From Flavobacteriaceae bacterium (GTDB lineage Bacteria > Bacteroidota > Bacteroidia > Flavobacteriales > Flavobacteriaceae), in NCBI GenBank assembly GCA_018623655.1, contig JAAZVG010000097.1, forward strand, positions 1 through 5,865: DNA of 5,865 nt, in the 5' to 3' direction. Below are positions 1-5,865 of this stretch, piece after piece (the stretch's first letter is position 1; each line of letters opens with the position of its first letter). A program made the translations under genes and the position numbers. Under the pieces are notes generated by a model. It searched no databases and was not told where the DNA came from. It saw only the letters and a program-made list of their open reading frames with translations.

Positions 1-2
1 AT

Positions 3-32
3 AAAAAATCCATGCCTTAAGACATGGATTTT
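3..32 (-). terminator. Intrinsic terminator hairpin downstream of tRNA-Val
   Basis: The arms ATCCATG (8-14) and CATGGAT (23-29) are perfect inverted repeats around an 8-nt centre, which may pair further at its CTT/AAG ends. Read on the minus strand, the hairpin is followed by a run of T (complement of the A-run at 3-8), the usual form of a rho-independent terminator. It lies 11 nt past the tRNA 3' end. Because the other arm is flanked by T residues on the plus strand (29-32), it could also stop transcription arriving from the left. The stem is AT-rich and only moderately stable, and the window edge hides what lies beyond it. Confidence 0.65.
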
Positions 33-42
33 CTGCTTGATG

Positions 43-117
43 TGGGCCCTACTGGATTCGAACCAGTGACCCCCTGCTTGTAAGGCAGGTGCTCTGAACC
101 AACTGAGCTAAGAGCCC
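43..117 (-). tRNA. tRNA-Val, anticodon TAC
   Basis: On the minus strand this 75-nt stretch folds into a complete cloverleaf. The acceptor stem GGGCTCT/AGGGCCC has one G-T pair. The D-stem is GCTC/GAGC, the anticodon stem CCTGC/GCAGG with loop CTTACAA, the variable loop 5 nt, and the T-stem ACTGG/CCAGT with loop TTCGAAT. The anticodon TAC (complement of 80-82) reads valine GUN codons. The discriminator base is A at 43. The 3' CCA is not encoded (the next bases are CA then T), so it must be added by tRNA nucleotidyltransferase. No second tRNA follows before the terminator, so this is a single-tRNA unit. Confidence 0.97.
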
Positions 118-132
118 TCACATTTAGGTTTG

Positions 133-163
133 CAAATATAGAATGTTTTTAATCTTGCCAAAA
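133..163 (-). promoter_or_regulatory. Bacteroidota-type promoter of tRNA-Val
   Basis: On the minus strand the sequence TATATTTG (complement of 133-140) matches the Bacteroidota -7 consensus TAnnTTTG exactly. TTTTG (complement of 159-163) matches the -33 element. The spacer between them is 18 nt, within the usual range for this promoter class. The -7 element ends 15 nt before the mature tRNA 5' end at 117, leaving a short leader for RNase P to remove. It fits no E. coli-type TTGACA/TATAAT pair, which supports the taxonomic assignment. The match is seen directly; its activity is inferred. Confidence 0.72.
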
Positions 164-177
164 GAAAAAACACAAAA

Positions 178-1404
178 TTATAGGATTTCTGCCACCGTAA
201 AGGTACTGCCTCCAACAAAGATAAGATCCTTTGATTTTGAGGCATGTTTTGCAGCTTCAAGGCCTTTTAAAACGCTACTAAAAGTATTCCCAATCAAACC
301 ATAAGATTGAGCTTGCTGTTGTAAATTGTCAGCAGCTAAGGCTCTTTTTATACTAGGTGCTACGAAATAATAGATAGCAGACTTAGGAAATAAAGGAAGT
401 ATTTCAGTTAAATCCTTATCAGATAACACTCCTAACACGATATGTAGATAGGTATATTCTAACTCACTGAGTCGCTTTAAAACATAAGCTAATCCCGATG
501 CGTTGTGTGCTGTATCGCAAAGCAATCTAGGTGTAACCCACTGCCAGCGCCCAATAAGTCCAGTCGAGCTAGCCGCATTCTTCATCCCCTTTTCGAGAGC
601 AGTTTCAGAAATAGCCCAACCTTGTTTTCTTAATTGTTGTATCGCGGCATATACAGTCAAACAATTCTTTGGCTGGTAGGGTCCTTGCAAGTCAAATTCT
701 TCTCTATCCGAAAACCAATATGGTGGAATACACTCATAGGCTTTGATAAGTTCACTTTGTTGAATGTTTGCCTTCTTCTCAAAAACGGATAAGGTTTCTT
801 CTTGATATTCACCAATAACCACAGGTACCGAAGGTTTAATAATTCCAGCCTTTTCGAAGGCAATCTTAGTAATTGTGTCGCCTAAGAAAGCTTGGTGGTC
901 AAACGAGATATTAGTAATAACAGATAACTCAGGTATGATAACATTGGTTGAATCTAATCTGCCTCCCATTCCAACTTCTATCACAGCTATATCAATGGCT
1001 TGTGAGGCGAAGTAATCAAAAGCCATCGCGACGGTTAATTCGAAAAAAGAAGGTTTGAGGTCATCAATCATACCACTGTGCCTTTCTACAAAGGCAACTA
1101 CACGATCTTCTGAAATACAATTTCCATTTATACGGATGCGTTCTCGAAAATCTTTTAAATGAGGAGAGGTATATAACCCAACCTTATATCCTGCCGACTG
1201 AAGCACAGATGCCGTAATATGAGATACCGACCCCTTGCCATTGGTGCCTGCAACATGTACACTTTTAAAAGCCTTATGGGGGTCACCTAAATAATACATG
1301 ATTTGAAGCGTTCGATCAAGTTTTAATTCTAGTGCCTCAGCTCCATCTATTTGAAAGACAGGGAGTTCGGTGTATAAGAAATCTAAAGTCTCTTGATAGT
1401 TCAT
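178..1404 (-). CDS. folC: Bifunctional folylpolyglutamate synthase / dihydrofolate synthase
   Basis: FolC is a cytoplasmic Mur-ligase-family enzyme. It joins L-glutamate to dihydropteroate using ATP, making dihydrofolate, and extends the polyglutamate tail of reduced folates. The 408 aa length is normal for the family. The N-terminal ATPase domain has the P-loop HVAGTNGKGS (50-59), TSPHL (79-83), FRERIR (86-91), EVGMGGRLDSTN (143-154), ITNISFDH with His170, and EKAGIIK with Lys185. The C-terminal domain has GRW (285-287) and DTAHN (297-301), then the terminal GGSTFTVAEIL. All hallmark motifs are intact. The ATG at 1404 is chosen because its N-terminus (MNYQETLDFLY) is typical of Bacteroidota FolC and lies 4 nt after the exbD stop, suggesting translational coupling. 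It is the last gene of the nhaD-exbB-exbD-folC cluster. The sequence does not show whether both activities are present; this is inferred from bacterial homologues. Confidence 0.96.
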   Translation of the reverse strand: MNYQETLDFLYTELPVFQIDGAEALELKLDRTLQIMYYLGDPHKAFKSVHVAGTNGKGSVSHITASVLQSAGYKVGLYTSPHLKDFRERIRINGNCISEDRVVAFVERHSGMIDDLKPSFFELTVAMAFDYFASQAIDIAVIEVGMGGRLDSTNVIIPELSVITNISFDHQAFLGDTITKIAFEKAGIIKPSVPVVIGEYQEETLSVFEKKANIQQSELIKAYECIPPYWFSDREEFDLQGPYQPKNCLTVYAAIQQLRKQGWAISETALEKGMKNAASSTGLIGRWQWVTPRLLCDTAHNASGLAYVLKRLSELEYTYLHIVLGVLSDKDLTEILPLFPKSAIYYFVAPSIKRALAADNLQQQAQSYGLIGNTFSSVLKGLEAAKHASKSKDLIFVGGSTFTVAEIL

Positions 1405-1408
1405 CGAC

Positions 1409-1798
1409 TTACTTCGGGGCGACTGCTAAAACAATTGGATACCCTTCCTTATTTGCAACATCTAAAACGTTAACTGCTTGTTTTAGAGCGACCTCTTCCT
1501 CTGCGCGAAGGATAATAGTGGCATTTGGTGTTTTTTCGAAAGATCGCTTCAATTCAAGCGCCAAGTACTCGGGATTAATTTGAGTCACACCGATAAAGTG
1601 TCGGCCTCGGCTATCAATCGAAATAGCTATTGTATTTGACTGAGCGCTTGCCTTGCCTTTAGCGGCAGGTAGATTAATATCGATGGTGGAGGTAACGTTT
1701 GAAGTAAGTAAGAAGAATATGAGTAATAAAAAGACGACGTCTGTCATCGAGGACAAACTAAATTGTGTACTAGGCTTTATACTCGACTTAATTTTCAA
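1409..1798 (-). CDS. exbD: ExbD/TolR-family biopolymer transport protein, TTG start
   Basis: This 129 aa protein is the small subunit of an ExbB/ExbD (TolQ/TolR, MotA/MotB) motor. It has a short basic cytoplasmic N-terminus (1-12), one membrane segment (about 17-36) and a periplasmic domain (about 40-129). The segment begins FSLSSMTDVVFLLLIFF, with the proton-path aspartate at Asp20, equivalent to E. coli ExbD Asp25. The periplasmic part keeps the family pattern, including INLPAA near the membrane and the IILRAEE stretch. No ATG is available before Met18, which sits two residues from the key Asp and would remove the cytoplasmic tail. TTG at 1796-1798 gives MKIKSSIKPSTQFSL, a normal ExbD beginning, and lies 11 nt after the exbB stop. 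The frame stays open upstream to a stop at 1838-1840, with ATT at 1820-1822 as the only other conceivable rare start. No clear Shine-Dalgarno is seen, so coupling to exbB is likely. TonB- and Tol-linked roles cannot be separated by sequence alone. Confidence 0.92.
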   Translation of the reverse strand: MKIKSSIKPSTQFSLSSMTDVVFLLLIFFLLTSNVTSTIDINLPAAKGKASAQSNTIAISIDSRGRHFIGVTQINPEYLALELKRSFEKTPNATIILRAEEEVALKQAVNVLDVANKEGYPIVLAVAPK

Positions 1799-1809
1799 TG
1801 AGGCTTGTT

Positions 1810-2394
1810 TTAGTTTTCTAATGAATCTAGAATAGTGTTACTTAAATCCTCTAATTTTTTAGTAATTCGAGAAAGTGAAACCGCTAATTGGTTAAAAGCA
1901 ATATAACTGAGAATACCTACAATGAGTCCACCAACTGTAGTGATCATCGCTGTGTATATTCCGCCAGCAAGTGATGCGATTTCAGCCTGACCTGAACTGA
2001 CCGCCATTTCTCTAAAAGCTAAAATCATTCCGATCACTGTACCTAGAAACCCCAACATGGGAGCAGCCCCTGAAAAGGTAGCTAGTATAGAAGTATTGCG
2101 TTCTAACTCGAAAACATAACCCCCAGCCATCTGCTCAAGCGCTTTTTCAGTTTTTTCGATAGACTGCGTTTTGACATAAACCGATGTTGCTTTTTGTGAG
2201 AGATCAGTAATGATTGAGCTATCTGATCCAGCTAATTCTTTCAAAATTGAACGATACACTAAAAAGCGTTCAATTCCAATGTAAAAGGTAATGACTAAAA
2301 AGACGAGTAAAAGCAGCATAATAATAGTACTAGCTATTCCACCCGAAAGTATTAGTGCTATTAAAGACTCTGAATGTTCTGAAGTTTGACCCAT
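1810..2394 (-). CDS. exbB: MotA/TolQ/ExbB-family proton channel protein
   Basis: This 194 aa inner-membrane protein is the channel-forming stator subunit that pairs with the ExbD-like protein encoded next. Together such proteins convert proton flow into movement of TonB (or Tol) partners. Three membrane segments are visible: about 17-41, 103-127 and 142-166. Between the first two lies a cytoplasmic region (about 42-102) with ERF after segment 1 and LERN before segment 2. The signature SGAAPMLGFLGTVIGMI (108-124) is intact. Thr119 and Thr152/153 occupy the places of the polar channel threonines of E. coli ExbB (Thr148 and Thr181). The protein lacks the long periplasmic N-terminal extension found in some ExbB proteins. 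The ATG at 2394 is 12 nt after the nhaD stop, and an AGGA (complement of 2405-2408) about 10 nt upstream may serve as a weak ribosome binding site. Whether it serves TonB, Tol or another system is not settled by the sequence. Confidence 0.92.
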   Translation of the reverse strand: MGQTSEHSESLIALILSGGIASTIIMLLLLVFLVITFYIGIERFLVYRSILKELAGSDSSIITDLSQKATSVYVKTQSIEKTEKALEQMAGGYVFELERNTSILATFSGAAPMLGFLGTVIGMILAFREMAVSSGQAEIASLAGGIYTAMITTVGGLIVGILSYIAFNQLAVSLSRITKKLEDLSNTILDSLEN

Positions 2395-2406
2395 AGATAT
2401 GTCATC

Positions 2407-3720
2407 CTAAATAAGATAGTCTCTCATTGCGATCAGTACTAGGCCACCTGAGATGAATCCGATGAGAGCTAGCCAAGCAATTTTCTTCAGGTACCAGAAA
2501 AAATCAATTTTCTCCATACCCATAGCTACAACTCCGGCAGCTGAACCAATGATAAGCATGCTACCACCAGTACCGGCAGAATAGGCAATAAAATGCCATA
2601 ATGGAGCATCAGGACCTTCTGAAAACATACCTATTGATGCGGCTACAAGAGGTACATTATCAATGACCGCCGAACCAATACCTAAGAGAAGTACCACAAT
2701 GTCTGTATTTGGGATTGCATGATTTAAACTCTCCGCGGCATTAAAGAGAATACCTAGTGACTCTAAACAGGCGACTGCCATTAAGATTCCTAAGAAGAAT
2801 AAAATTGACGGCAATTCAATCCTGGTCAATGCTTTATGTACAGGGCTATGGTGCCCTCCGTCAGAAGTAGCATCAGCTATTTTAAATTGACGATTTGAGA
2901 AGACCTCAGCAAATAAAGCAACAAATGCTAGAGATAACATCATTCCTACATAAGGCGGCAAATGAGTTACTGTTTTGAAAAAAGGAACAAAAATGATAGA
3001 ACCAAGACCTAAATAAAGCATGGTACTGCTATACTCCGACTTCTCAGGCTCTAATTCACCCATTTCGATCTCTCCCTGAAACACAGAAAACCTTGATGCA
3101 ATTAAGGTGGGAATCAACATACAAACAATTGAAGGAAGAAGTACGCGAATAACAAGCGTATCAGCTTCTACTTTTCCTGCAATCCACAACATAGTGGTAG
3201 TTACATCACCAATTGGCGACCACGCCCCACCTGCATTCGCATTAATGATGATGAGACCTGCAAAGAATAGTCGAAGATTCTTGTCTTTGATTACTTTTTG
3301 TAAAATCGTTATGAGAACGATGGTAGCAGTTAGATTATCAATTATAGCAGATAGAATAAATGCTAAAATTGAAAATATCCAGAGTAAGGCCACCTTTGAT
3401 CTCGTTCTAATAAAGCCTTTAATTGTAGAGAAACCGTCAAAATAGTCGACAATCTCCACAATAGTCATCGCCCCTAGTAAAAACACTAAAATCTCTGCAG
3501 TCTTACCGAGGTGATGTAATAATATCTCATCGAGATGAGTAGGTTCTAATTCTCGTAGTTCAGCATTTACCTCAAACATTGGTAGGTGACCCAATGCCGC
3601 AATTGCCCACAAGAGGGCCATCATGGCTAAGGCCGGAATTAACTTATCTACCTTAACATTGTGTTCAAGGGTAATAAACAAGTATCCAAGAAAAAAAAGA
3701 AGGATTATAACTGTTTCCAT
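2407..3720 (-). CDS. nhaD: NhaD-type Na+/H+ antiporter
   Basis: This 437 aa polytopic membrane protein belongs to the ion transporter (ArsB/NhaD) superfamily. NhaD proteins export Na+ (or Li+) in exchange for H+ and are common in marine and halophilic bacteria. Two related halves are visible. The first carries SAIIDNLTAT (124-133) and NANAGGAWSPIGDVTTT (160-176). The second carries GSAVIDNVPL (349-358), SAGTGGSM (381-388) and GSAAG (392-396). The paired DN motifs and the GDVTTT stretch hold the polar residues known to matter in Vibrio NhaD. A charged loop (about 215-231) and a histidine-containing loop (about 283-296) interrupt the hydrophobic segments. The length fits the family. ATG at 3720 gives a normal start directly before the first membrane segment; no Shine-Dalgarno is seen. 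Codons 8-10 contain a run of eight T on the coding strand. It is the first confidently assigned gene of the operon. Substrate is inferred from family membership. Confidence 0.93.
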   Translation of the reverse strand: METVIILLFFLGYLFITLEHNVKVDKLIPALAMMALLWAIAALGHLPMFEVNAELRELEPTHLDEILLHHLGKTAEILVFLLGAMTIVEIVDYFDGFSTIKGFIRTRSKVALLWIFSILAFILSAIIDNLTATIVLITILQKVIKDKNLRLFFAGLIIINANAGGAWSPIGDVTTTMLWIAGKVEADTLVIRVLLPSIVCMLIPTLIASRFSVFQGEIEMGELEPEKSEYSSTMLYLGLGSIIFVPFFKTVTHLPPYVGMMLSLAFVALFAEVFSNRQFKIADATSDGGHHSPVHKALTRIELPSILFFLGILMAVACLESLGILFNAAESLNHAIPNTDIVVLLLGIGSAVIDNVPLVAASIGMFSEGPDAPLWHFIAYSAGTGGSMLIIGSAAGVVAMGMEKIDFFWYLKKIAWLALIGFISGGLVLIAMRDYLI

Positions 3721-3956
3721 AAATGCTTAAGCGGACTGTTTAGTTTTTGTTGAGGCCCTAATATAGAAAAAATTGAAACCGTCGTAAAAGGTTTAACACT
3801 TCTATCTAGAATGTGAAAATACCAAAATGAGCCCATTGAATTTACGACACTAACAAATTTCTTGACATTTTTCTGTTTCATTGTGAAATATGCTGGGAAT
3901 TCAGGGTCAGGCCACTGATAATTAATAATTTTAAAGGTTTTCGTAAATAATTTCAT
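3705..3956 (-). CDS. Doubtful small open reading frame, unknown function
   Basis: An open frame of 83 codons starts at ATG 3956, or 90 codons from GTG at 3977, which would lie antisense to the first codons of gltB. It fills the whole divergent region and ends 16 nt inside nhaD, an overlap that would suit an operon leader gene. I recognise no family. The predicted product has no signal peptide or membrane segment. It is rich in Lys, Phe and Trp and very poor in Asp, Glu, Ala and Gly, and few codons begin with G, which is unlike the neighbouring genes. No Shine-Dalgarno precedes it. These traits favour a chance frame in AT-rich spacer DNA, but its length and its fit between two genes mean it should not be discarded without a comparison. 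Confidence 0.22.
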   Translation of the reverse strand: MKLFTKTFKIINYQWPDPEFPAYFTMKQKNVKKFVSVVNSMGSFWYFHILDRSVKPFTTVSIFSILGPQQKLNSPLKHLWKQL

Positions 3957-3961
3957 AACGT
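3721..3961. promoter_or_regulatory. Divergent nhaD/gltB intergenic region
   Basis: This 241-nt region must hold the promoter of gltB (plus strand) and probably that of the nhaD operon (minus strand). No perfect TAnnTTTG element is seen on either strand. The best plus-strand candidate is TAATTTTA (3926-3933), 29 nt before the gltB start with 7 of 8 matches, but it has no TTG at the right distance upstream. The best minus-strand candidate is TCATTTTG (complement of 3823-3830), with TTTG (complement of 3854-3857) 23 nt further upstream, which is rather far. Neither is convincing. No clear operator palindrome, riboswitch or terminator is visible. The assignment as a promoter region rests on gene orientation, not on a recognised motif. 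Confidence 0.5.
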
Positions 3962-5865
3962 ATGGCACTAGAAGCACAAGGGCTCTATTTACCCGAATTT
4001 GAGCACGACAATTGTGGAGCTGGATTCATTTGTAGTTTAAAAGGTGAGCGCAGCAACGACATCATTCATAAAGCACTTGAAATTCTTGTTCGTTTAAAAC
4101 ACCGCGGAGCTGTAAATGCTGACGGTAAAACCGGTGATGGAGCAGGAATTCTTATTGACATTCCACATAGCTTTTATAAAGCAAAGGTGACATTTGATCT
4201 CCCTGAACTCGGCAACTACGCCATGGCTAATGTGTTTTTGCCACAAAAAGAAAACCAGCGTGAATTTTGCGAAAACGTCTTAGTTTCAGAACTAGAAGCT
4301 CAGAACCTTAATGTTTTAGGTTGGAGAACAACCCCGGTAGACACCTCAGTACTGGGTGAAATTGCCAAGCAATCTGAGCCATTGGTTCGACAACTTTTTG
4401 TAGGTCGTCCGAAAGATATGGATGAACGCACCTTTGAAATAAGACGATTCATCGCCCGAAAAAAAGCAGAACATACGATTTGGAACTCGAGATTATCAGA
4501 ATCAAATATCTTTTACATCCCAAGTTTCTCAACCAAAGTGGTCATTTATAAGGGGCTATTGATTCCTGAAGATATTAGCTCCTACTATTTAGATCTCCAG
4601 GATCCAGAGTGCGTAACCAGACTGGCACTTGTTCATCAACGCTTTTCTACGAACACCTTCCCTACTTGGGATCTCGCTCAACCGTTTCGATTTATTTGTC
4701 ACAACGGTGAAATCAATACCCTTCGAGGTAATGTTGGTCGCATGCGATCTAGAGAAGATCTGCTTAATAGCGATTGGTTCGATGATGAGATTAAGTCGAT
4801 TATCCCAATTATTATTCCAGGAAAGTCAGATTCTGCAAGTTTAGATATGGTCGTTGAGTTATTACTAATGACCGGGAGAACACTTCCTGAAGTTATGATG
4901 ATGCTCGTACCAGAGGCTTGGGAGAAAAACGATTCTATGGATGCCGATAAAAAAGCGTTCTACGAATACAATTCATGTCTTATGGAACCATGGGATGGTC
5001 CAGCGTCAATTCCGTTTACTGATGGGGCTTACATTGGAGCAGTTCTAGACCGAAATGGTCTTCGTCCGTCAAGATACAGCGTTACAAAAGACGGATATGT
5101 GATTATGTCTTCTGAAATTGGAGTAGTTGATGTAGAGACTGAGAACATTGAATCTCATGGTCGATTAGAACCTGGTAAAATGTTCCTTGTAGATATGGAA
5201 GCGGGAAGAATTGTCGGCGACGAAGAAGTAAAAAGAGAAATCGTCAGTAAACATCCCTACAAGAAATGGGTGGATGAAAAACTTACTCGCTTAAAAGATA
5301 TTGAATACGGGGCTTGTGAGGTACACCAACCTGCAGCCAGTTTAGAGACAAGGGCTAAATTCTTTGGATATACGCGAGAAGACATTAGTCGAATTATCCT
5401 ACCTATGGCCGGAAACGGGGCAGAACCTATTGGATCTATGGGGTCAGATACTCCTATTGCAGTACTCTCTGAACGACCACAACTCTTATATAACTATTTC
5501 AAGCAACTTTTTGCTCAGGTAACTAATCCACCCTTGGATGGTATTCGTGAAGAGATGATCACAGACATCAGTTTAACACTAGGTCGTGACCACAATCTTT
5601 TCGAAATCGATGAAAAGCAATGTCATAGATTGAAAATCCAAAATCCGGTGATTTCCAAAGAAGATTTGGAGAAAATCAGGAGACATGAAGATAATGGAGG
5701 GTTCGAAACCGCGACTTTAGATATCCTTTATCCTGTAAAAGAGGGGGTTAACGGATTAGAAAAGGCTTTAGAAAAGCTAGTAAAAGATGCTGCTGAGGCC
5801 ATTGATCAAGGAGTTTCTATTATTATTCTTTCTGACCGAAAGGTCGATAAAGATTATGCAGCGAT
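3962..5865 (+). CDS. gltB: Glutamate synthase large subunit, N-terminal part (cut by window end)
   Basis: GltB is the large subunit of glutamate synthase (GOGAT). It transfers the amide of glutamine to 2-oxoglutarate, giving two glutamates, with electrons normally supplied through the GltD subunit. The frame is open for 634 codons to the window edge; the family is about 1500 aa, so over half is missing. A 17-residue propeptide precedes Cys18 (NCGAGF), the expected N-terminal nucleophile after processing. The class-II glutaminase domain (about 18-430) has KHRGA, TGDGAGIL, HQRFSTNTFPTW (225-236), HNGEIN (247-252), DSASLD (290-295), PWDGPASIPFTDG (343-355) and RNGLRPSRY (364-372). The central domain then begins, with MAGNGAEPIGSMGSDTP (482-498) and TNPPLDGIREE from residue 521. 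The FMN and iron-sulphur regions lie outside the window. ATG 3962 is the only possible start because a stop (3956-3958) lies two codons upstream in frame. No Shine-Dalgarno is seen. gltD would be expected downstream. Confidence 0.97.
   Translation, partial: MALEAQGLYLPEFEHDNCGAGFICSLKGERSNDIIHKALEILVRLKHRGAVNADGKTGDGAGILIDIPHSFYKAKVTFDLPELGNYAMANVFLPQKENQREFCENVLVSELEAQNLNVLGWRTTPVDTSVLGEIAKQSEPLVRQLFVGRPKDMDERTFEIRRFIARKKAEHTIWNSRLSESNIFYIPSFSTKVVIYKGLLIPEDISSYYLDLQDPECVTRLALVHQRFSTNTFPTWDLAQPFRFICHNGEINTLRGNVGRMRSREDLLNSDWFDDEIKSIIPIIIPGKSDSASLDMVVELLLMTGRTLPEVMMMLVPEAWEKNDSMDADKKAFYEYNSCLMEPWDGPASIPFTDGAYIGAVLDRNGLRPSRYSVTKDGYVIMSSEIGVVDVETENIESHGRLEPGKMFLVDMEAGRIVGDEEVKREIVSKHPYKKWVDEKLTRLKDIEYGACEVHQPAASLETRAKFFGYTREDISRIILPMAGNGAEPIGSMGSDTPIAVLSERPQLLYNYFKQLFAQVTNPPLDGIREEMITDISLTLGRDHNLFEIDEKQCHRLKIQNPVISKEDLEKIRRHEDNGGFETATLDILYPVKEGVNGLEKALEKLVKDAAEAIDQGVSIIILSDRKVDKDYAA

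Noticed and set aside
657..863. 68-codon minus-strand open frame inside folC
   Set aside because: It lies wholly within folC in another frame, and the folC frame carries intact family motifs throughout. No family resemblance.
1332..1835. Two plus-strand open frames (1332-1583 and 1653-1835) opposite exbD and folC
   Set aside because: They are antisense to well-supported genes, have no recognisable domain and no ribosome binding site.
3107..3445. 112-codon plus-strand open frame inside nhaD
   Set aside because: Antisense to the conserved core of NhaD; its composition is explained by the complement of hydrophobic codons.
3691..3698. Run of eight A (T on the coding strand) near the nhaD start as a phase-variation tract
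   Set aside because: Eight bases is short, it encodes an ordinary hydrophobic stretch in a first membrane segment, and no regulatory logic for switching is apparent.
3862..3890. Perfect TTGACA (3862-3867) as a sigma-70-type -35 element for gltB
   Set aside because: At 16-18 nt downstream only TGAAAT/GAAATA is found, a poor -10. Bacteroidota do not normally use this consensus.
4629..4844. 71-codon open frame overlapping gltB
   Set aside because: It overlaps the glutaminase motifs HNGEIN and DSAS of gltB, which fix the real frame.
1..5865. Mobile element, CRISPR array, toxin-antitoxin or defence system, and tRNA-associated integration
   Set aside because: No transposase, integrase, spaced repeats or short direct repeat of the tRNA 3' end were seen. 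The assigned genes are all core functions in conserved order-like packing.

Overview
The window looks like chromosomal core sequence from a Bacteroidota bacterium, most likely of the order Flavobacteriales and probably marine or salt-exposed. The reasons are: protein sequences of Bacteroidota type (ExbB/ExbD, FolC, an NhaD-type antiporter); a tRNA promoter matching the Bacteroidota sigma factor consensus (TTTTG, 18-nt spacer, TATATTTG); a moderately AT-rich base composition; and genes that mostly lack strong Shine-Dalgarno sequences. The genus cannot be fixed from the sequence alone.

Layout. At the left edge (3-32) an imperfect hairpin with T/A tracts can act as an intrinsic terminator. Next comes a minus-strand tRNA-Val with anticodon TAC (43-117) and its own promoter (133-163). 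A tight minus-strand cluster follows, transcribed from right to left: nhaD (3720-2407), exbB-like (2394-1810), exbD-like (1798-1409) and folC (1404-178). The gaps between genes are 12, 11 and 4 nt, so this is almost certainly one operon. A divergent region (3721-3961) separates it from the plus-strand gltB, the large subunit of glutamate synthase, which begins at 3962 and runs off the right edge after 634 codons. A weak, unassigned 83-90 aa reading frame spans the divergent region on the minus strand.

How the genes may work together. NhaD exchanges cytoplasmic Na+ for external H+. ExbB/ExbD form a proton-driven inner-membrane motor that normally energises TonB. Both therefore use the same ion gradients, and their co-transcription suggests an envelope-energetics unit. 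FolC (folate biosynthesis and polyglutamylation) appears to be a housekeeping passenger. No tonB gene lies in the cluster, so the motor must work with a partner encoded elsewhere. GltB belongs to ammonium assimilation and is transcribed away from the operon.

I found no mobile element, CRISPR array, defence system, integration scar or clearly new multi-gene system. The points most worth a second look are the missing tonB, the non-ATG start of exbD, the orphan reading frame in the divergent region, and the lack of a visible terminator between folC and the tRNA.
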